Positions 10,038 through 18,630 of a stretch of DNA of 64,000 bases are shown piece by piece. This DNA is from Chitinimonas sp036961565 (lineage in GTDB: Bacteria; Pseudomonadota; Gammaproteobacteria; Burkholderiales; Chitinimonadaceae), in assembly GCF_036961565.1 (NCBI RefSeq), contig NZ_JBAMDD010000005.1, positions 186,001 to 250,000 on the forward strand, written 5' to 3'. A program made the translations under genes and the position numbers. Under the pieces are notes generated by a model. That model was not told the DNA's origin and made no database searches. It saw only the letters and a program-made list of their open reading frames with translations. Numbering within the stretch: the stretch's first letter is position 1; the number at the start of each line of letters is the position of its first letter.

Positions 10038-10886
10038 ATGGCCAAGCTCAAAGGTCTCGGTCGCGGTCTTGATGCCCTGCTGGGCAGCGCCGCACCCGTG
10101 GAAGAAAAACTGCAGACCCTGCCCATCCATTATCTGCAGCCCGGCAAATACCAGCCCCGCACGCATATGGACGAGCACGCCCTGGCCGACCTGGCCGAGA
10201 GCATACGCACCCAGGGCGTGATCCAGCCAGTGCTGGTACGCGAGACCGGGGTAGACCGTTACGAAATCATCGCCGGCGAACGCCGCTGGCGGGCCGCCCA
10301 AAAGGCAGGCCTAACCGAATTGCCGGCGGTGGTGCGCAAGGTGTCCGACGAAGTCGTGCTGGTGATGGCGCTGATCGAGAACATCCAGCGCGAGAACCTC
10401 AACCCGCTGGAAGAAGCCGTCGGCCTGCAGCGGCTGATAGACGAATTCGGCATGACCCATGAAGCCTGCGCCCACGCCGTCGGCAAATCGCGCTCGGCCG
10501 TCACCAACCTGCTGCGCCTGCTCAATCTGGCCGAGCCGGTGCGCGAGCTGCTGATGCAAGGCGCCATCGATATGGGACATGCCCGCGCCCTGCTCACCCT
10601 GCCCGTCATCAAGCAGGTGGAACTGGCCCGCATGATTGCCGAGAAAGGCCTGTCGGTGCGCGAGACCGAAAAACTGGTGCAAGCCCTGCAGGCCGGCAAG
10701 CCAGCGCCAGCCGCCATCGCCGACAAGAAGGTGGACCCCGACCTGGCCCGCCTGCAGGAAGACCTGTCGGACAAGCTGGGTGCCAAGGTACAGATAGCTG
10801 CCAATCGCCAGGGTCGTGGCAAGGTCACCATAGAATATGGCTCGCTGGACCAGCTAGACAGCCTGCTGAACCTGCTGCGCAACTAA
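10038..10886 (+). CDS. parB: Chromosome partitioning protein ParB
   Basis: ParB (Spo0J) binds parS sites near the origin and spreads as a CTP-dependent clamp. The 282-aa product has the N-terminal ParA-contact segment KLKGLGRGLDALLG, the CTP-binding motifs QPGKYQPRTHMDEHALADLAESI and IIAGERRWRAAQKAGL, the helix-turn-helix region (HEACAHAVGKSRSAVTNLLRLL) and a C-terminal dimerisation domain. Length and order are typical of the chromosomal protein. After its stop come two GC-rich hairpins and then the ATP synthase promoter. Confidence 0.96.
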   Translation: MAKLKGLGRGLDALLGSAAPVEEKLQTLPIHYLQPGKYQPRTHMDEHALADLAESIRTQGVIQPVLVRETGVDRYEIIAGERRWRAAQKAGLTELPAVVRKVSDEVVLVMALIENIQRENLNPLEEAVGLQRLIDEFGMTHEACAHAVGKSRSAVTNLLRLLNLAEPVRELLMQGAIDMGHARALLTLPVIKQVELARMIAEKGLSVRETEKLVQALQAGKPAPAAIADKKVDPDLARLQEDLSDKLGAKVQIAANRQGRGKVTIEYGSLDQLDSLLNLLRN

Positions 10887-10901
10887 GGCAGCAGGACCGC
10901 T

Positions 10902-10959
10902 GGCAGGCCCCGCCTGCCCCCCCAAGCAACTGTCCCGGCAGGCCCGCAACCGGCCTGCC
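10902..10959 (+). terminator. Two GC-rich hairpins after parB
   Basis: The first hairpin pairs GGCAGGC (10902-10908) with GCCTGCC (10912-10918). The second pairs GGCAGGCC (10937-10944) with GGCCTGCC (10952-10959). Neither has a T-run, so termination is plausible but not shown; their position between parB and the atp promoter fits a transcription boundary. Confidence 0.35.
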
Positions 10960-11024
10960 AGCAGGTGCACCGAGAAATTCGCCAGAAAAAACAGGCGATT
11001 ACGCCCTGTTGCGGGGCGCGTGGC

Positions 11025-11054
11025 TTGACCAATGCACCAACAAAACGCTAATAT
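11025..11054 (+). promoter_or_regulatory. Putative sigma70 promoter of the atp operon
   Basis: A TTGACC -35 box (11025-11030) and a TAATAT -10 box (11049-11054) are separated by 18 bases, close to the sigma70 consensus. The predicted transcript start is about 11060. This lies inside the longest atpI reading frame, which starts at 11032, so either atpI starts further downstream or the match is fortuitous. Confidence 0.55.
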
Positions 11055-11439
11055 CCGCGAGTTTTCCGGCCCCCTCTGCCCGGCAGAGAAACTGAGAAAA
11101 CAGATTCGTGCAGTGCTGATCGCGATGTCGGCCCTTACCGGGGTTGTTGCCGCGGCAGCATTTTTTATCGCCGATACCAAAGCGATGCTCGCCGCCCTGA
11201 TGGGTGGCTTGAGCCAGATCGCAGCGGTAGTGGCATACGGCCGAGTCAGCCGATTCAATGGAATTCCGGCCCCGAAGGCGATGCTGGCACAGTTCTTACT
11301 GGCCGAAATCGTCAAGGTGGTAGTTGCGCTGATCCTTTTGATCGCCGGCTATCTCTTCTTCGGGGCGAATGCACCGTGGTTTGCCGGTGCATTCGTGGCC
11401 GCACTGGCGGCCTATTTGCTGGTACTGATTCTCAAATAA
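11032..11439 (+). CDS. atpI: ATP synthase accessory protein AtpI
   Basis: AtpI is a small inner-membrane protein at the head of atp operons that helps assemble the c-ring or supplies Mg2+. The 135-aa frame shows four hydrophobic segments (for example AVLIAMSALTGVVAAAAFFI and the C-terminal GAFVAALAAYLLVLILK) and a middle loop, which fits AtpI. The start is uncertain: the ATG at 11032 sits between the boxes of the putative operon promoter, so translation may instead begin at GTG 11113 or ATG 11125, which would shorten the first membrane segment. It is followed by atpB after 17 bases. Confidence 0.8.
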   Translation: MHQQNANIREFSGPLCPAEKLRKQIRAVLIAMSALTGVVAAAAFFIADTKAMLAALMGGLSQIAAVVAYGRVSRFNGIPAPKAMLAQFLLAEIVKVVVALILLIAGYLFFGANAPWFAGAFVAALAAYLLVLILK

Positions 11440-11456
11440 ATCACAAGATCAACACT

Positions 11457-12308
11457 ATGTCGGCTGAACATCACGCACCCGCCAACGCAACGGAATACAT
11501 TCAGCATCACCTGCTGAACCTGCGCGCCAATCCCGCCCTGGATCCCGTCGATCCTAGCAACATCCACCTGGACACCTTCTGGATCTCGCTGGTCCTGGGT
11601 TTTGTCTTCCTCTTCGTGTTCGGCATGGTGGCCCGCCGCGCATCGGTGGACAAGCCTTCCAAGTTCCAGCTGTTTATCGAGCTGATCGTTGAGCTGGTCG
11701 ACAGCAATGTGAAGGAAATCTTCCACGGCAAGAGCAAGCTGGTTGCACCGCTGGCCCTGACGGTCTTCGTCTGGGTGGTGCTGATGAACGCCATGGACTT
11801 CCTGCCGGTTGACCTGCTGCCCAAGATCGCCACCATGTTTGGCGTCGAGTACCTGAAGGTCGTGCCTACCGCTGACATCAACCAGGGCCTGGCCATGTCG
11901 CTGTCGGTCGTGCTGCTGTCGGTGCTGCTGGGCATACAGGCCAAGGGTCTGGTCGGCTTTGTGGTCGAATTCTTCACCGCCCCCTTCCATGCCGAAGGCC
12001 TGCTGATGAAGATCATCCTGATCCCCGTCAACGGTGCCATGCAATGTATCGAATACGGCTCGCGCGGCCTGTCGCTGGCCCTGCGTCTGGTCGGCAACAT
12101 GTTCGCCGGCGAACTGGTGTTCATGCTGATCGCCCTGCTGGGCATGGGCTGGACCGGTGCCAACCCCGGCTCCATCCTGGGTGCGCTGGGTCAGGTGGTA
12201 GCAGGCTCCGCCTGGGCCATCTTCCACATCCTGATCGTGATACTGCAGGCCTATATCTTCATGATGCTGACCATCGTTTACTGTGGTCTGGCCGTCGAAG
12301 AGCACTAA
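11457..12308 (+). CDS. atpB: ATP synthase Fo subunit a
   Basis: Subunit a forms the proton half-channels of the Fo motor in the inner membrane. The 283-aa product has several membrane helices and the essential arginine at residue 210 in LSLALRLVGNMFAGEL, with Glu219 nearby; the numbering coincides with E. coli. The ATG at 11457 (MSAEHHAPANATEYIQHHL) fits the usual N-terminus; the longer frame from 11376 reads through the end of atpI and is spurious. It is the second gene of the atp operon. Confidence 0.97.
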   Translation: MSAEHHAPANATEYIQHHLLNLRANPALDPVDPSNIHLDTFWISLVLGFVFLFVFGMVARRASVDKPSKFQLFIELIVELVDSNVKEIFHGKSKLVAPLALTVFVWVVLMNAMDFLPVDLLPKIATMFGVEYLKVVPTADINQGLAMSLSVVLLSVLLGIQAKGLVGFVVEFFTAPFHAEGLLMKIILIPVNGAMQCIEYGSRGLSLALRLVGNMFAGELVFMLIALLGMGWTGANPGSILGALGQVVAGSAWAIFHILIVILQAYIFMMLTIVYCGLAVEEH

Positions 12309-12386
12309 GCCGCAACTGATTTCGCTGTACCTGGTTCTAACGTTTCACTTTTTTCTTTACATCACCATCCTCACTAGGAGTAACAC

Positions 12387-12668
12387 ATGGAACACGCAGT
12401 CCTGATCGCTAACGTTCAGCAATTCACCGCTATCGCCATCGGCCTGATGATTGGTCTGGCAGGCGTTGGCGCCGCTATCGGCGTGGCTCTGGTGGGTGCC
12501 AAGTTCCTGGAAGGCGCAGCTCGCCAGCCGGAATCCGCCGCTGCCCTGCAACCCAAGCTGTTCGTTATTGCTGGTCTGGTTGACGCCATCTTCATTATTA
12601 CTGTTGCTGTTGCCCTGATGTTCGCCTTCGGCAACCCGCTCGTCGCCCTGATCAGAACCGCCGCCTAA
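12387..12668 (+). CDS. atpE: ATP synthase Fo subunit c
   Basis: Subunit c is the hairpin proteolipid that forms the rotating Fo ring. The 93-aa product has two membrane helices joined by the polar loop ARQPE, with the proton-carrying aspartate at residue 66 in GLVDAIFII. The residues around it look like the proton type rather than the sodium type. A strong ribosome binding site (ACTAGGAGTAACAC) precedes the ATG, as expected for the most highly expressed gene of the operon. The 78 bp before it are gene-free. Confidence 0.97.
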   Translation: MEHAVLIANVQQFTAIAIGLMIGLAGVGAAIGVALVGAKFLEGAARQPESAAALQPKLFVIAGLVDAIFIITVAVALMFAFGNPLVALIRTAA

Positions 12669-12699
12669 TTTAACCCTCTACAATTCAAGGGGTTAACTC

Positions 12700-13170
12700 A
12701 TGAATATTAACGCCTCCCTGTTTCTGCAGGCGTTGGTCTTCGCGGTGCTGGTGCTGGTCACCTGGAAGTTCATCTGGCCGCCGCTGATGGCCACGCTGGA
12801 TGAACGTGCCAAGCGCATTTCTGATGGCCTTACCGCCGCAGACCGCGCCAAGCATGACCTCGAGCTCGCTGAAAAGCGCGCTGCAGAGGAACTGCGCAAG
12901 GCCAAAGCACAAGCGTCCGAGATCATCGCCCAAGCCGAGAAGCGCGCTACCCAGATCGTTGACGAAGCCAAGGACGCAGCACGCGTCGAAGGCGACCGTC
13001 TGATCGCCGGTGCCAAGTCGGAAGTCGACCAGCAAGTCCACCACGCCAAGGAAGAACTGCGTCAGCAGGTTTCCGCCCTGGCCGTGGCCGGTGCAGAGAA
13101 GATCCTGCGCAAGGAAATCGACGCTGCTCGTCACGCCGATCTGCTCGCTACCCTTAAAGCGGAGCTGTAA
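12700..13170 (+). CDS. atpF: ATP synthase Fo subunit b
   Basis: Subunit b is the peripheral stalk that holds F1 against Fo. The 156-aa product has a single N-terminal membrane helix (ASLFLQALVFAVLVLVTWKF) and a long charged coiled coil (DERAKRISDGLTAADRAKHDLELAEKRA and onward), the normal length and build. It starts 31 bases after atpE and ends 6 bases before atpH. Confidence 0.96.
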   Translation: MNINASLFLQALVFAVLVLVTWKFIWPPLMATLDERAKRISDGLTAADRAKHDLELAEKRAAEELRKAKAQASEIIAQAEKRATQIVDEAKDAARVEGDRLIAGAKSEVDQQVHHAKEELRQQVSALAVAGAEKILRKEIDAARHADLLATLKAEL

Positions 13171-13176
13171 ACGCTC

Positions 13177-13713
13177 ATGGCTGAACTCATTACCGTCGCA
13201 AGACCCTACGCCGAGGCCGTATTCCGGTTGGCGCAGGAAGCGAACAGCCTGCCGGCCTGGTCGGAGGCGCTGGCTGTACTGGCCGCCGCCGCGCAAGACC
13301 CGCTGGCAGTCGAGTTCGCCGCCAATCCGAAGTTCTCCGCGAGCCAGGTACATGCGCTCCTGACCGAACTGCTGGGCGCGCGCGCCAACCCGCAGGTCAG
13401 CAACTTTGTTGCTACCGTGCTGGAAAGCCGCCGCTTTGTCCTGCTGCCCCATATTGCCGACCTGTTCGAGCAACTGAAGGCCGCAGCAGAAGGTTCGGTT
13501 ACAGCGCACATCGAGTCGGCTTTCGAACTCAACGCAGCCCAGCTGGAAGAACTCAAGTCCATCCTGGCCCGCCGCGTTGGCAAGAAGATCGACACCACGG
13601 TTGCCGTCACCCCCGAGTTGATCGGTGGTGTGCGGATGACCCTTGGTGATGACGTCATTGACGCCTCGGTGCGTGGCAAGCTGGCGGCCCTCTCGGCCCG
13701 CCTCACCAGTTAG
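13177..13713 (+). CDS. atpH: ATP synthase F1 subunit delta
   Basis: Subunit delta joins the top of F1 to the b stalk. The 178-aa product begins MAELITVARPYAEAVFRLAQ, the usual delta opening, and has the C-terminal signature PELIGGVRMTLGDDVIDASVRGKL split across the end of the protein. Its TAG stop is part of the TAGGAG ribosome binding site of atpA, so the two genes are tightly coupled. Confidence 0.96.
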   Translation: MAELITVARPYAEAVFRLAQEANSLPAWSEALAVLAAAAQDPLAVEFAANPKFSASQVHALLTELLGARANPQVSNFVATVLESRRFVLLPHIADLFEQLKAAAEGSVTAHIESAFELNAAQLEELKSILARRVGKKIDTTVAVTPELIGGVRMTLGDDVIDASVRGKLAALSARLTS

Positions 13714-13724
13714 GAGTGCAAACA

Positions 13725-15266
13725 ATGCAATTGAATCCGTCCGAGATCAGCGACCTGATCAAGAGCAAGATTCAGAACCTGTCCGCTGGCACAGAAAGCC
13801 GCACCACCGGCACCGTGATTTCGGTGTCCGACGGCATCGTCCGTGTGCACGGCCTGTCTGACGTCATGCAGGGCGAAATGCTCGAATTCGTGGGCAACAC
13901 CTTTGGCCTGGCACTGAACCTGGAGCGCGACTCGGTCGGCGCCGTGGTTCTGGGCGACTACGAACACATTTCCGAAGGTACGGAAGTCAAGTGTACCGGT
14001 CGCATTCTGGAAGTGCCGGTTGGTCCCGAGCTGCGTGGCCGTGTGGTCAACGCCCTGGGTCAGCCCATCGACGGCAAGGGCCCGATCAACGCCAAGCTGT
14101 CCAGCCCGATCGAAAAGATCGCCCCTGGCGTTATCGCCCGTCAGTCCGTGTCGCAACCGCTGCAAACCGGTATCAAGGCGATTGACGCCATGGTGCCCGT
14201 CGGCCGTGGCCAGCGCGAACTGATCATTGGTGACCGCCAGACCGGCAAGACCGCCGTGGCCCTGGATGCCATCATCAACCAGAAGGGTAACGGCGTTACC
14301 TGTATCTATGTTGCTATCGGCCAGAAGGCTTCGTCGATCGCCAACGTGGTACGCAAGCTGGAAGAGCACGGCGCCCTGGATCACACCATCGTTGTAGCCG
14401 CCTCGGCCTCCGAATCGGCCGCCATGCAATACCTGTCGCCGTACGCAGGTTGCGCCATGGGCGAATACTTCCGCGACATCGGTGAAGATGCCCTGATCGT
14501 ATACGACGACTTGTCCAAGCAAGCCGTGGCTTACCGTCAGATCTCGCTGCTGCTGCGTCGTCCGCCGGGCCGCGAAGCCTACCCAGGCGATGTGTTCTAC
14601 ATCCACTCGCGTCTGCTGGAACGTGCATCGCGCGTCAACGAAGACTACATCGAGAAGATCACCAATGGCGCCGTGAAGGGCAAGACCGGTTCGCTGACCG
14701 CCCTGCCTATCATCGAAACCCAGGCTGGTGACGTCTCCGCCTTCGTGCCGACCAACGTGATCTCGATTACCGACGGCCAGATCTTCCTGGAATCAGACCT
14801 GTTCAACGCTGGTATCCGCCCCGCCATCAACGCCGGTATCTCGGTGTCGCGCGTCGGTGGTGCAGCCCAGACCAAGGTCGTCAAGAAGCTCGCCGGTGGT
14901 ATCCGTACCGCCCTGGCCCAGTACCGTGAACTCGCCGCTTTCGCCCAGTTCGCCTCCGACCTCGACGAAGCGACCCGCAAGCAGCTGGATCGCGGCCGTC
15001 TGGTGACCGAACTGCTGAAGCAAGGCCAATACGCTCCGTTCAAGGTGTCGCAGCTGTCCGTGACCCTGTACGCAGTGGAAAAAGGCCTGGCCGATGACGT
15101 GCCGGTTGAAAAGGCACTGGCTTTCGAAGCTGCCCTGTATGCCTACGTCAAAGCCAACCACGCCGATATCATCGCTGAGATGGACGGCAAGGGTGAGCTG
15201 TCTGGCGACAACGACAAGAAGCTGGCGGAAGCCATCAAGTCGTTCAAGGCCAACGGCGCTTTCTGA
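13725..15266 (+). CDS. atpA: ATP synthase F1 subunit alpha
   Basis: Alpha is the regulatory nucleotide-binding subunit of the F1 hexamer. The 513-aa product has the Walker A loop GDRQTGKT at residues 169-176 and the conserved PAINAGISVSRVGGAAQ signature further on. I chose the ATG at 13725 (MQLNPSEISDLIKSKIQ), 8 bases after the TAGGAG ribosome binding site; the GTG at 13716 lies within that site and cannot be the start. Length is normal. Confidence 0.97.
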   Translation: MQLNPSEISDLIKSKIQNLSAGTESRTTGTVISVSDGIVRVHGLSDVMQGEMLEFVGNTFGLALNLERDSVGAVVLGDYEHISEGTEVKCTGRILEVPVGPELRGRVVNALGQPIDGKGPINAKLSSPIEKIAPGVIARQSVSQPLQTGIKAIDAMVPVGRGQRELIIGDRQTGKTAVALDAIINQKGNGVTCIYVAIGQKASSIANVVRKLEEHGALDHTIVVAASASESAAMQYLSPYAGCAMGEYFRDIGEDALIVYDDLSKQAVAYRQISLLLRRPPGREAYPGDVFYIHSRLLERASRVNEDYIEKITNGAVKGKTGSLTALPIIETQAGDVSAFVPTNVISITDGQIFLESDLFNAGIRPAINAGISVSRVGGAAQTKVVKKLAGGIRTALAQYRELAAFAQFASDLDEATRKQLDRGRLVTELLKQGQYAPFKVSQLSVTLYAVEKGLADDVPVEKALAFEAALYAYVKANHADIIAEMDGKGELSGDNDKKLAEAIKSFKANGAF

Positions 15267-15294
15267 TTTGATCTAACGATAGAAAGGTCAAGTC

Positions 15295-16161
15295 ATGGCA
15301 GGCGGCAAAGAAATTCGCAACAAGATCAAGAGCGTGCAGAACACGCGCAAGATCACCCGCGCCATGGAAATGGTAGCCGCATCCAAGATGCGCAAGGCCC
15401 AAGCCCGGATGAAGGCGGCTCGTCCTTACGGTGAAAAAATCCGTAATGTGACCGCCCACCTGGCCCAAGCCCTGCTGGACTACGCTCACCCCTTCCTGAC
15501 CAAGCGTGCGCAAGTGAAGCGCGTCGGCATTATCGTGGTAACCACCGACAAGGGTCTGTGCGGCGGCCTCAACACCAACGTGTTGCGTACCGCAGTCAAC
15601 CAGATGAAGGCCTGGCAACAGGCCGGCATCGATGTCGATGTCACTGCCATCGGTAATAAAGGCTTTGGCTTCATGCAGCGTACTGGCGGCCGTGTGGTCT
15701 CGCACGTTGTGCAACTCGGTGATACGCCGCACCTCGACAAACTGATCGGCCCGGTCAAGGTCATGCTCGATGCATACCAGGCCGGCCAGATCGACGAACT
15801 GCATATCGTCTACACCCGCTTCATCAACACGATGAAGCAGGAACCGGTGATGGAACAGCTCCTGCCGGTACCGGCCGACCGCATGAAACCGGTCAGCGAC
15901 CACCCGTTCGAGTACATCTACGAACCGGCGCCGGAAGTGGTGATTGACGATCTGTTGGTTCGCTATATCGAGGCGCTGGTGTACCAGGCAGTGTCCGAGA
16001 ACATCGCTTCCGAACAAAGCGCCCGGATGGTGGCCATGAAGGCCGCATCCGACAACGCCGGAACGGTGATTGATGAGCTCAAGCTGGTCTACAACAAGAC
16101 CCGTCAGGCAGCCATCACCAAGGAACTGTCGGAAATCGTCGCCGGTGCAGCAGCGGTTTGA
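15295..16161 (+). CDS. atpG: ATP synthase F1 subunit gamma
   Basis: Gamma is the central rotor shaft of F1. The 288-aa product opens MAGGKEIRNKIKSVQNTRKITRAMEMVAASKMRKA (read as two successive segments), has the TTDKGLCGGLN motif in its Rossmann-like middle and ends with the matching C-terminal helix rich in MKAASDNAG and ELKLVYNKTRQ. Length and both coiled-coil ends are normal. It lies 28 bases after atpA, with GAAAGG as ribosome binding site. Confidence 0.96.
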   Translation: MAGGKEIRNKIKSVQNTRKITRAMEMVAASKMRKAQARMKAARPYGEKIRNVTAHLAQALLDYAHPFLTKRAQVKRVGIIVVTTDKGLCGGLNTNVLRTAVNQMKAWQQAGIDVDVTAIGNKGFGFMQRTGGRVVSHVVQLGDTPHLDKLIGPVKVMLDAYQAGQIDELHIVYTRFINTMKQEPVMEQLLPVPADRMKPVSDHPFEYIYEPAPEVVIDDLLVRYIEALVYQAVSENIASEQSARMVAMKAASDNAGTVIDELKLVYNKTRQAAITKELSEIVAGAAAV

Positions 16162-16201
16162 TCGCAGCGCGGAACAGTATTTAACATTAAGGAATGCAAC
16201 G

Positions 16202-17620
16202 ATGAGCCAAGGTAAAATCGTGCAAATCATTGGCCCGGTGGTTGACGTGGAATTCCCACGCGACGCCATGCCGAAGGTATTTGACGCGCTGACGCTGGCC
16301 AACCCCGAACTGACGCTGGAAGTTCAGCAGCAGCTGGGTGATGGCGTGGTCCGTGCAATCGCCATGGGTTCGACCGATGGCGTGAAGCGTGGCCAGGCTG
16401 TGCTGAACACCGGCAACCCGATTTCGGTGCCGGTCGGCAAGGCCACGCTGGGCCGTATCATGGACGTGCTGGGCAACCCCGTGGATGAAGTCGGTCCCGT
16501 GGTCGCTGAAGAGCGTTGGTCCATCCACCGCAAGGCCCCCAAGTTCGACGAACTGTCGAGCTCGGTGGACCTGCTGGAAACCGGTATCAAGGTGATCGAC
16601 CTGATCTGCCCGTTCGCCAAGGGCGGCAAGGTGGGTCTGTTCGGTGGCGCCGGTGTGGGCAAGACCGTGAACATGCTGGAACTCATCAACAACATCGCCA
16701 AGGCTCACTCGGGTCTGTCGGTGTTTGCCGGTGTGGGCGAGCGGACTCGTGAAGGTAACGACTTCTATCACGAAATGGCCGACTCGGGCGTGATCAAGCT
16801 GGACAACCTGGCCGAATCGAAAGTGGCCATGGTTTACGGCCAGATGAACGAGCCTCCCGGCAACCGTCTGCGCGCAGCGCTGACCGGTCTGACCATGGCC
16901 GAGTACTTCCGCGACGAGAAGGACGAAAACGGCAAGGGCCGTGACGTGCTGTTCTTCGTGGATAACATCTACCGCTACACCCTGGCTGGTACCGAAGTAT
17001 CCGCGCTGCTGGGCCGTATGCCGTCCGCCGTGGGCTACCAGCCCACCCTGGCCGACGAAATGGGCCGCCTGCAAGAGCGTATCACCTCGACCAAGACCGG
17101 TTCGATCACCTCCATCCAGGCCGTTTACGTGCCTGCCGATGACTTGACCGACCCGTCGCCTGCCACGACCTTCGCCCACTTGGACGCAACCGTCGTGCTG
17201 TCGCGTGATATCGCCTCGCTGGGTATCTACCCCGCCGTGGATCCGCTCGACTCGACCTCGCGTCAGCTGGACCCGCAAGTGGTTGGTGAAGAGCATTACC
17301 AAGTAGCCCGTGGCGTGCAACAAACGCTGCAGCGCTACAAGGAACTGCGCGACATCATCGCGATTCTGGGTATGGATGAACTGTCGCCGGAAGACAAGCT
17401 GGTCGTGGCTCGCGCCCGTAAGATCCAGCGTTTCCTGTCGCAGCCCTTCCACGTCGCCGAAGTGTTCACCGGCGCACCTGGCAAGTACGTGTCCCTGAAG
17501 GAAACCCTGCGTGGCTTCCGTGGCATTCTGAACGGTGAGTACGATCACCTGCCGGAGCAGGCCTTCTATATGGTCGGCGGCATCGACGAAGCTGTCGAAA
17601 AAGCCAAGACCCTGCAATAA
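16202..17620 (+). CDS. atpD: ATP synthase F1 subunit beta
   Basis: Beta carries the catalytic sites of ATP synthesis. The 472-aa product has Walker A GGAGVGKT at about residues 150-157, the GERTREGNDFYHEM catalytic segment containing the essential glutamate, and Walker B VLFFVDNIYRYT. I chose the ATG at 16202 (MSQGKIVQIIGPVVDVEF) with AAGGAAT upstream; the frame opening at 16070 overlaps the end of atpG and is spurious. Length is typical. Confidence 0.98.
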   Translation: MSQGKIVQIIGPVVDVEFPRDAMPKVFDALTLANPELTLEVQQQLGDGVVRAIAMGSTDGVKRGQAVLNTGNPISVPVGKATLGRIMDVLGNPVDEVGPVVAEERWSIHRKAPKFDELSSSVDLLETGIKVIDLICPFAKGGKVGLFGGAGVGKTVNMLELINNIAKAHSGLSVFAGVGERTREGNDFYHEMADSGVIKLDNLAESKVAMVYGQMNEPPGNRLRAALTGLTMAEYFRDEKDENGKGRDVLFFVDNIYRYTLAGTEVSALLGRMPSAVGYQPTLADEMGRLQERITSTKTGSITSIQAVYVPADDLTDPSPATTFAHLDATVVLSRDIASLGIYPAVDPLDSTSRQLDPQVVGEEHYQVARGVQQTLQRYKELRDIIAILGMDELSPEDKLVVARARKIQRFLSQPFHVAEVFTGAPGKYVSLKETLRGFRGILNGEYDHLPEQAFYMVGGIDEAVEKAKTLQ

Positions 17621-17630
17621 GGGGTAGGAA

Positions 17631-18056
17631 ATGGCCATGACCATGCATGTGGACGTAGTCAGCGCTGAAGAGCAGATCTACTCGGGTACGGCCGAATTCC
17701 TGGCCGCCCCCGGCGAGATGGGCGAAATCGGCGTGCTGCCGCGCCACGCTCCGCTGCTCACCCGTATCAAAGCGGGCGCGCTGCGCATCAAGGTCGCCAA
17801 CAGCAACGACGAGGAAGTGCTGGTCTATGTATCCGGCGGCATCCTCGAAGTGCAACCGCATGTGGTGACGGTACTTGCCGACACCGCTATCCGCGGTAGC
17901 GACCTCGATGAGGCGAAAGCGTTGGAAGCCAAGAAACTGGCCGAAGAAGCCCTGGCCAACCGCTCGGGTTCGATGGATTACGCCTCGGCGCAAGCCGAAC
18001 TGGCGCAAGCCGTCGCCCAGCTGGCCGCGATCAAGAAACTCCGCAATCGCGCCTGA
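17631..18056 (+). CDS. atpC: ATP synthase F1 subunit epsilon
   Basis: Epsilon sits on the rotor and regulates ATP hydrolysis. The 141-aa product has the N-terminal beta sandwich (HVDVVSAEEQIYSGTAEFLAAPGEMGEIGVLPRHAPLL) seen as successive segments, and a C-terminal helical hairpin rich in Ala/Glu. The start used follows GTAGGAA directly; the ATG at 17640 is a possible alternative. It is the last gene of the atp operon, and a strong terminator follows 23 bases later. Confidence 0.95.
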   Translation: MAMTMHVDVVSAEEQIYSGTAEFLAAPGEMGEIGVLPRHAPLLTRIKAGALRIKVANSNDEEVLVYVSGGILEVQPHVVTVLADTAIRGSDLDEAKALEAKKLAEEALANRSGSMDYASAQAELAQAVAQLAAIKKLRNRA

Positions 18057-18079
18057 CCCGTGGCTTAGCAGTACCAAGC

Positions 18080-18108
18080 AAAAGGGCAACCCCATGGGTT
18101 GCCCTTTT
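18080..18108 (+). terminator. Rho-independent terminator of the atp operon
   Basis: Perfect 13-bp stem (AAAAGGGCAACCC with its complement) and a CAT loop, ending in TTTT. Both strands carry an A/T tail, so it may work in both directions. Confidence 0.9.
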
Positions 18109-18158
18109 GCTTTGGCATGGTTTACCGTAATGGGCCGCCATCAACAGCAGTGCCCTTT

Positions 18159-18470
18159 ATGAAAATGTACATCCTGGTCCGCGACGATATCCCCCTGGGC
18201 TTTGCCATGGTCGCCGTCGCCCATGCCTCCTTGGCCGGCTATCTGGCTTACAAGGACACGCCGGAAGTTGCCCAGTGGCTGGACGGCCCCTTCTTCAAGG
18301 CCGTCTGCAAGGTCAACGCCAAGGAATTCGAGAACGCCAAGGCCGTGGCCGACCACGTTGTCCTGACCGAGTCCGCCCTCGATGGCCGCGAAGTCGCCAT
18401 CGTCTTCAAGCCTCGCGAGGCAGAGGCCTGGCCCAAGATGTTCCGCTTTCTCAAGCTGTATCGGGATTAG
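18159..18470 (+). CDS. Pth2-like peptidyl-tRNA hydrolase family protein (small)
   Basis: About 103 residues opening MKMYILVRDDIPLGFAMVAVAHASLAGYLA. This resembles the Pth2 peptidyl-tRNA hydrolase fold, whose opening is a VLVVRxDL strand followed by a glycine- and histidine-containing AHAxL helix. The middle CKVNAKEFENAK and the later VVLTESALDGREVAIVFKPR also fit. Pth2 enzymes release tRNA from stalled peptidyl-tRNA; many bacterial members of this small group are uncharacterised, so the activity is inferred. I chose the ATG at 18159 (18165 is possible) because the frame upstream runs back through the atp terminator. No strong ribosome binding site is visible. It lies between the atp operon and glmU. 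Confidence 0.6.
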   Translation: MKMYILVRDDIPLGFAMVAVAHASLAGYLAYKDTPEVAQWLDGPFFKAVCKVNAKEFENAKAVADHVVLTESALDGREVAIVFKPREAEAWPKMFRFLKLYRD

Positions 18471-18630
18471 GCACGCCATCAGCGCTTGGGCAGCCCCTAC
18501 CAGACCAAGACGCCACAAACAGCTGGTTCGACCTACGATGTAGCCGCCTATCTATCGCAGCGGCGGGGATTCCGCTTTCCCCCCAAGCCCGCGATAATCT
18601 CCCCTCCCATCCACCGCCGGACCGCACACC

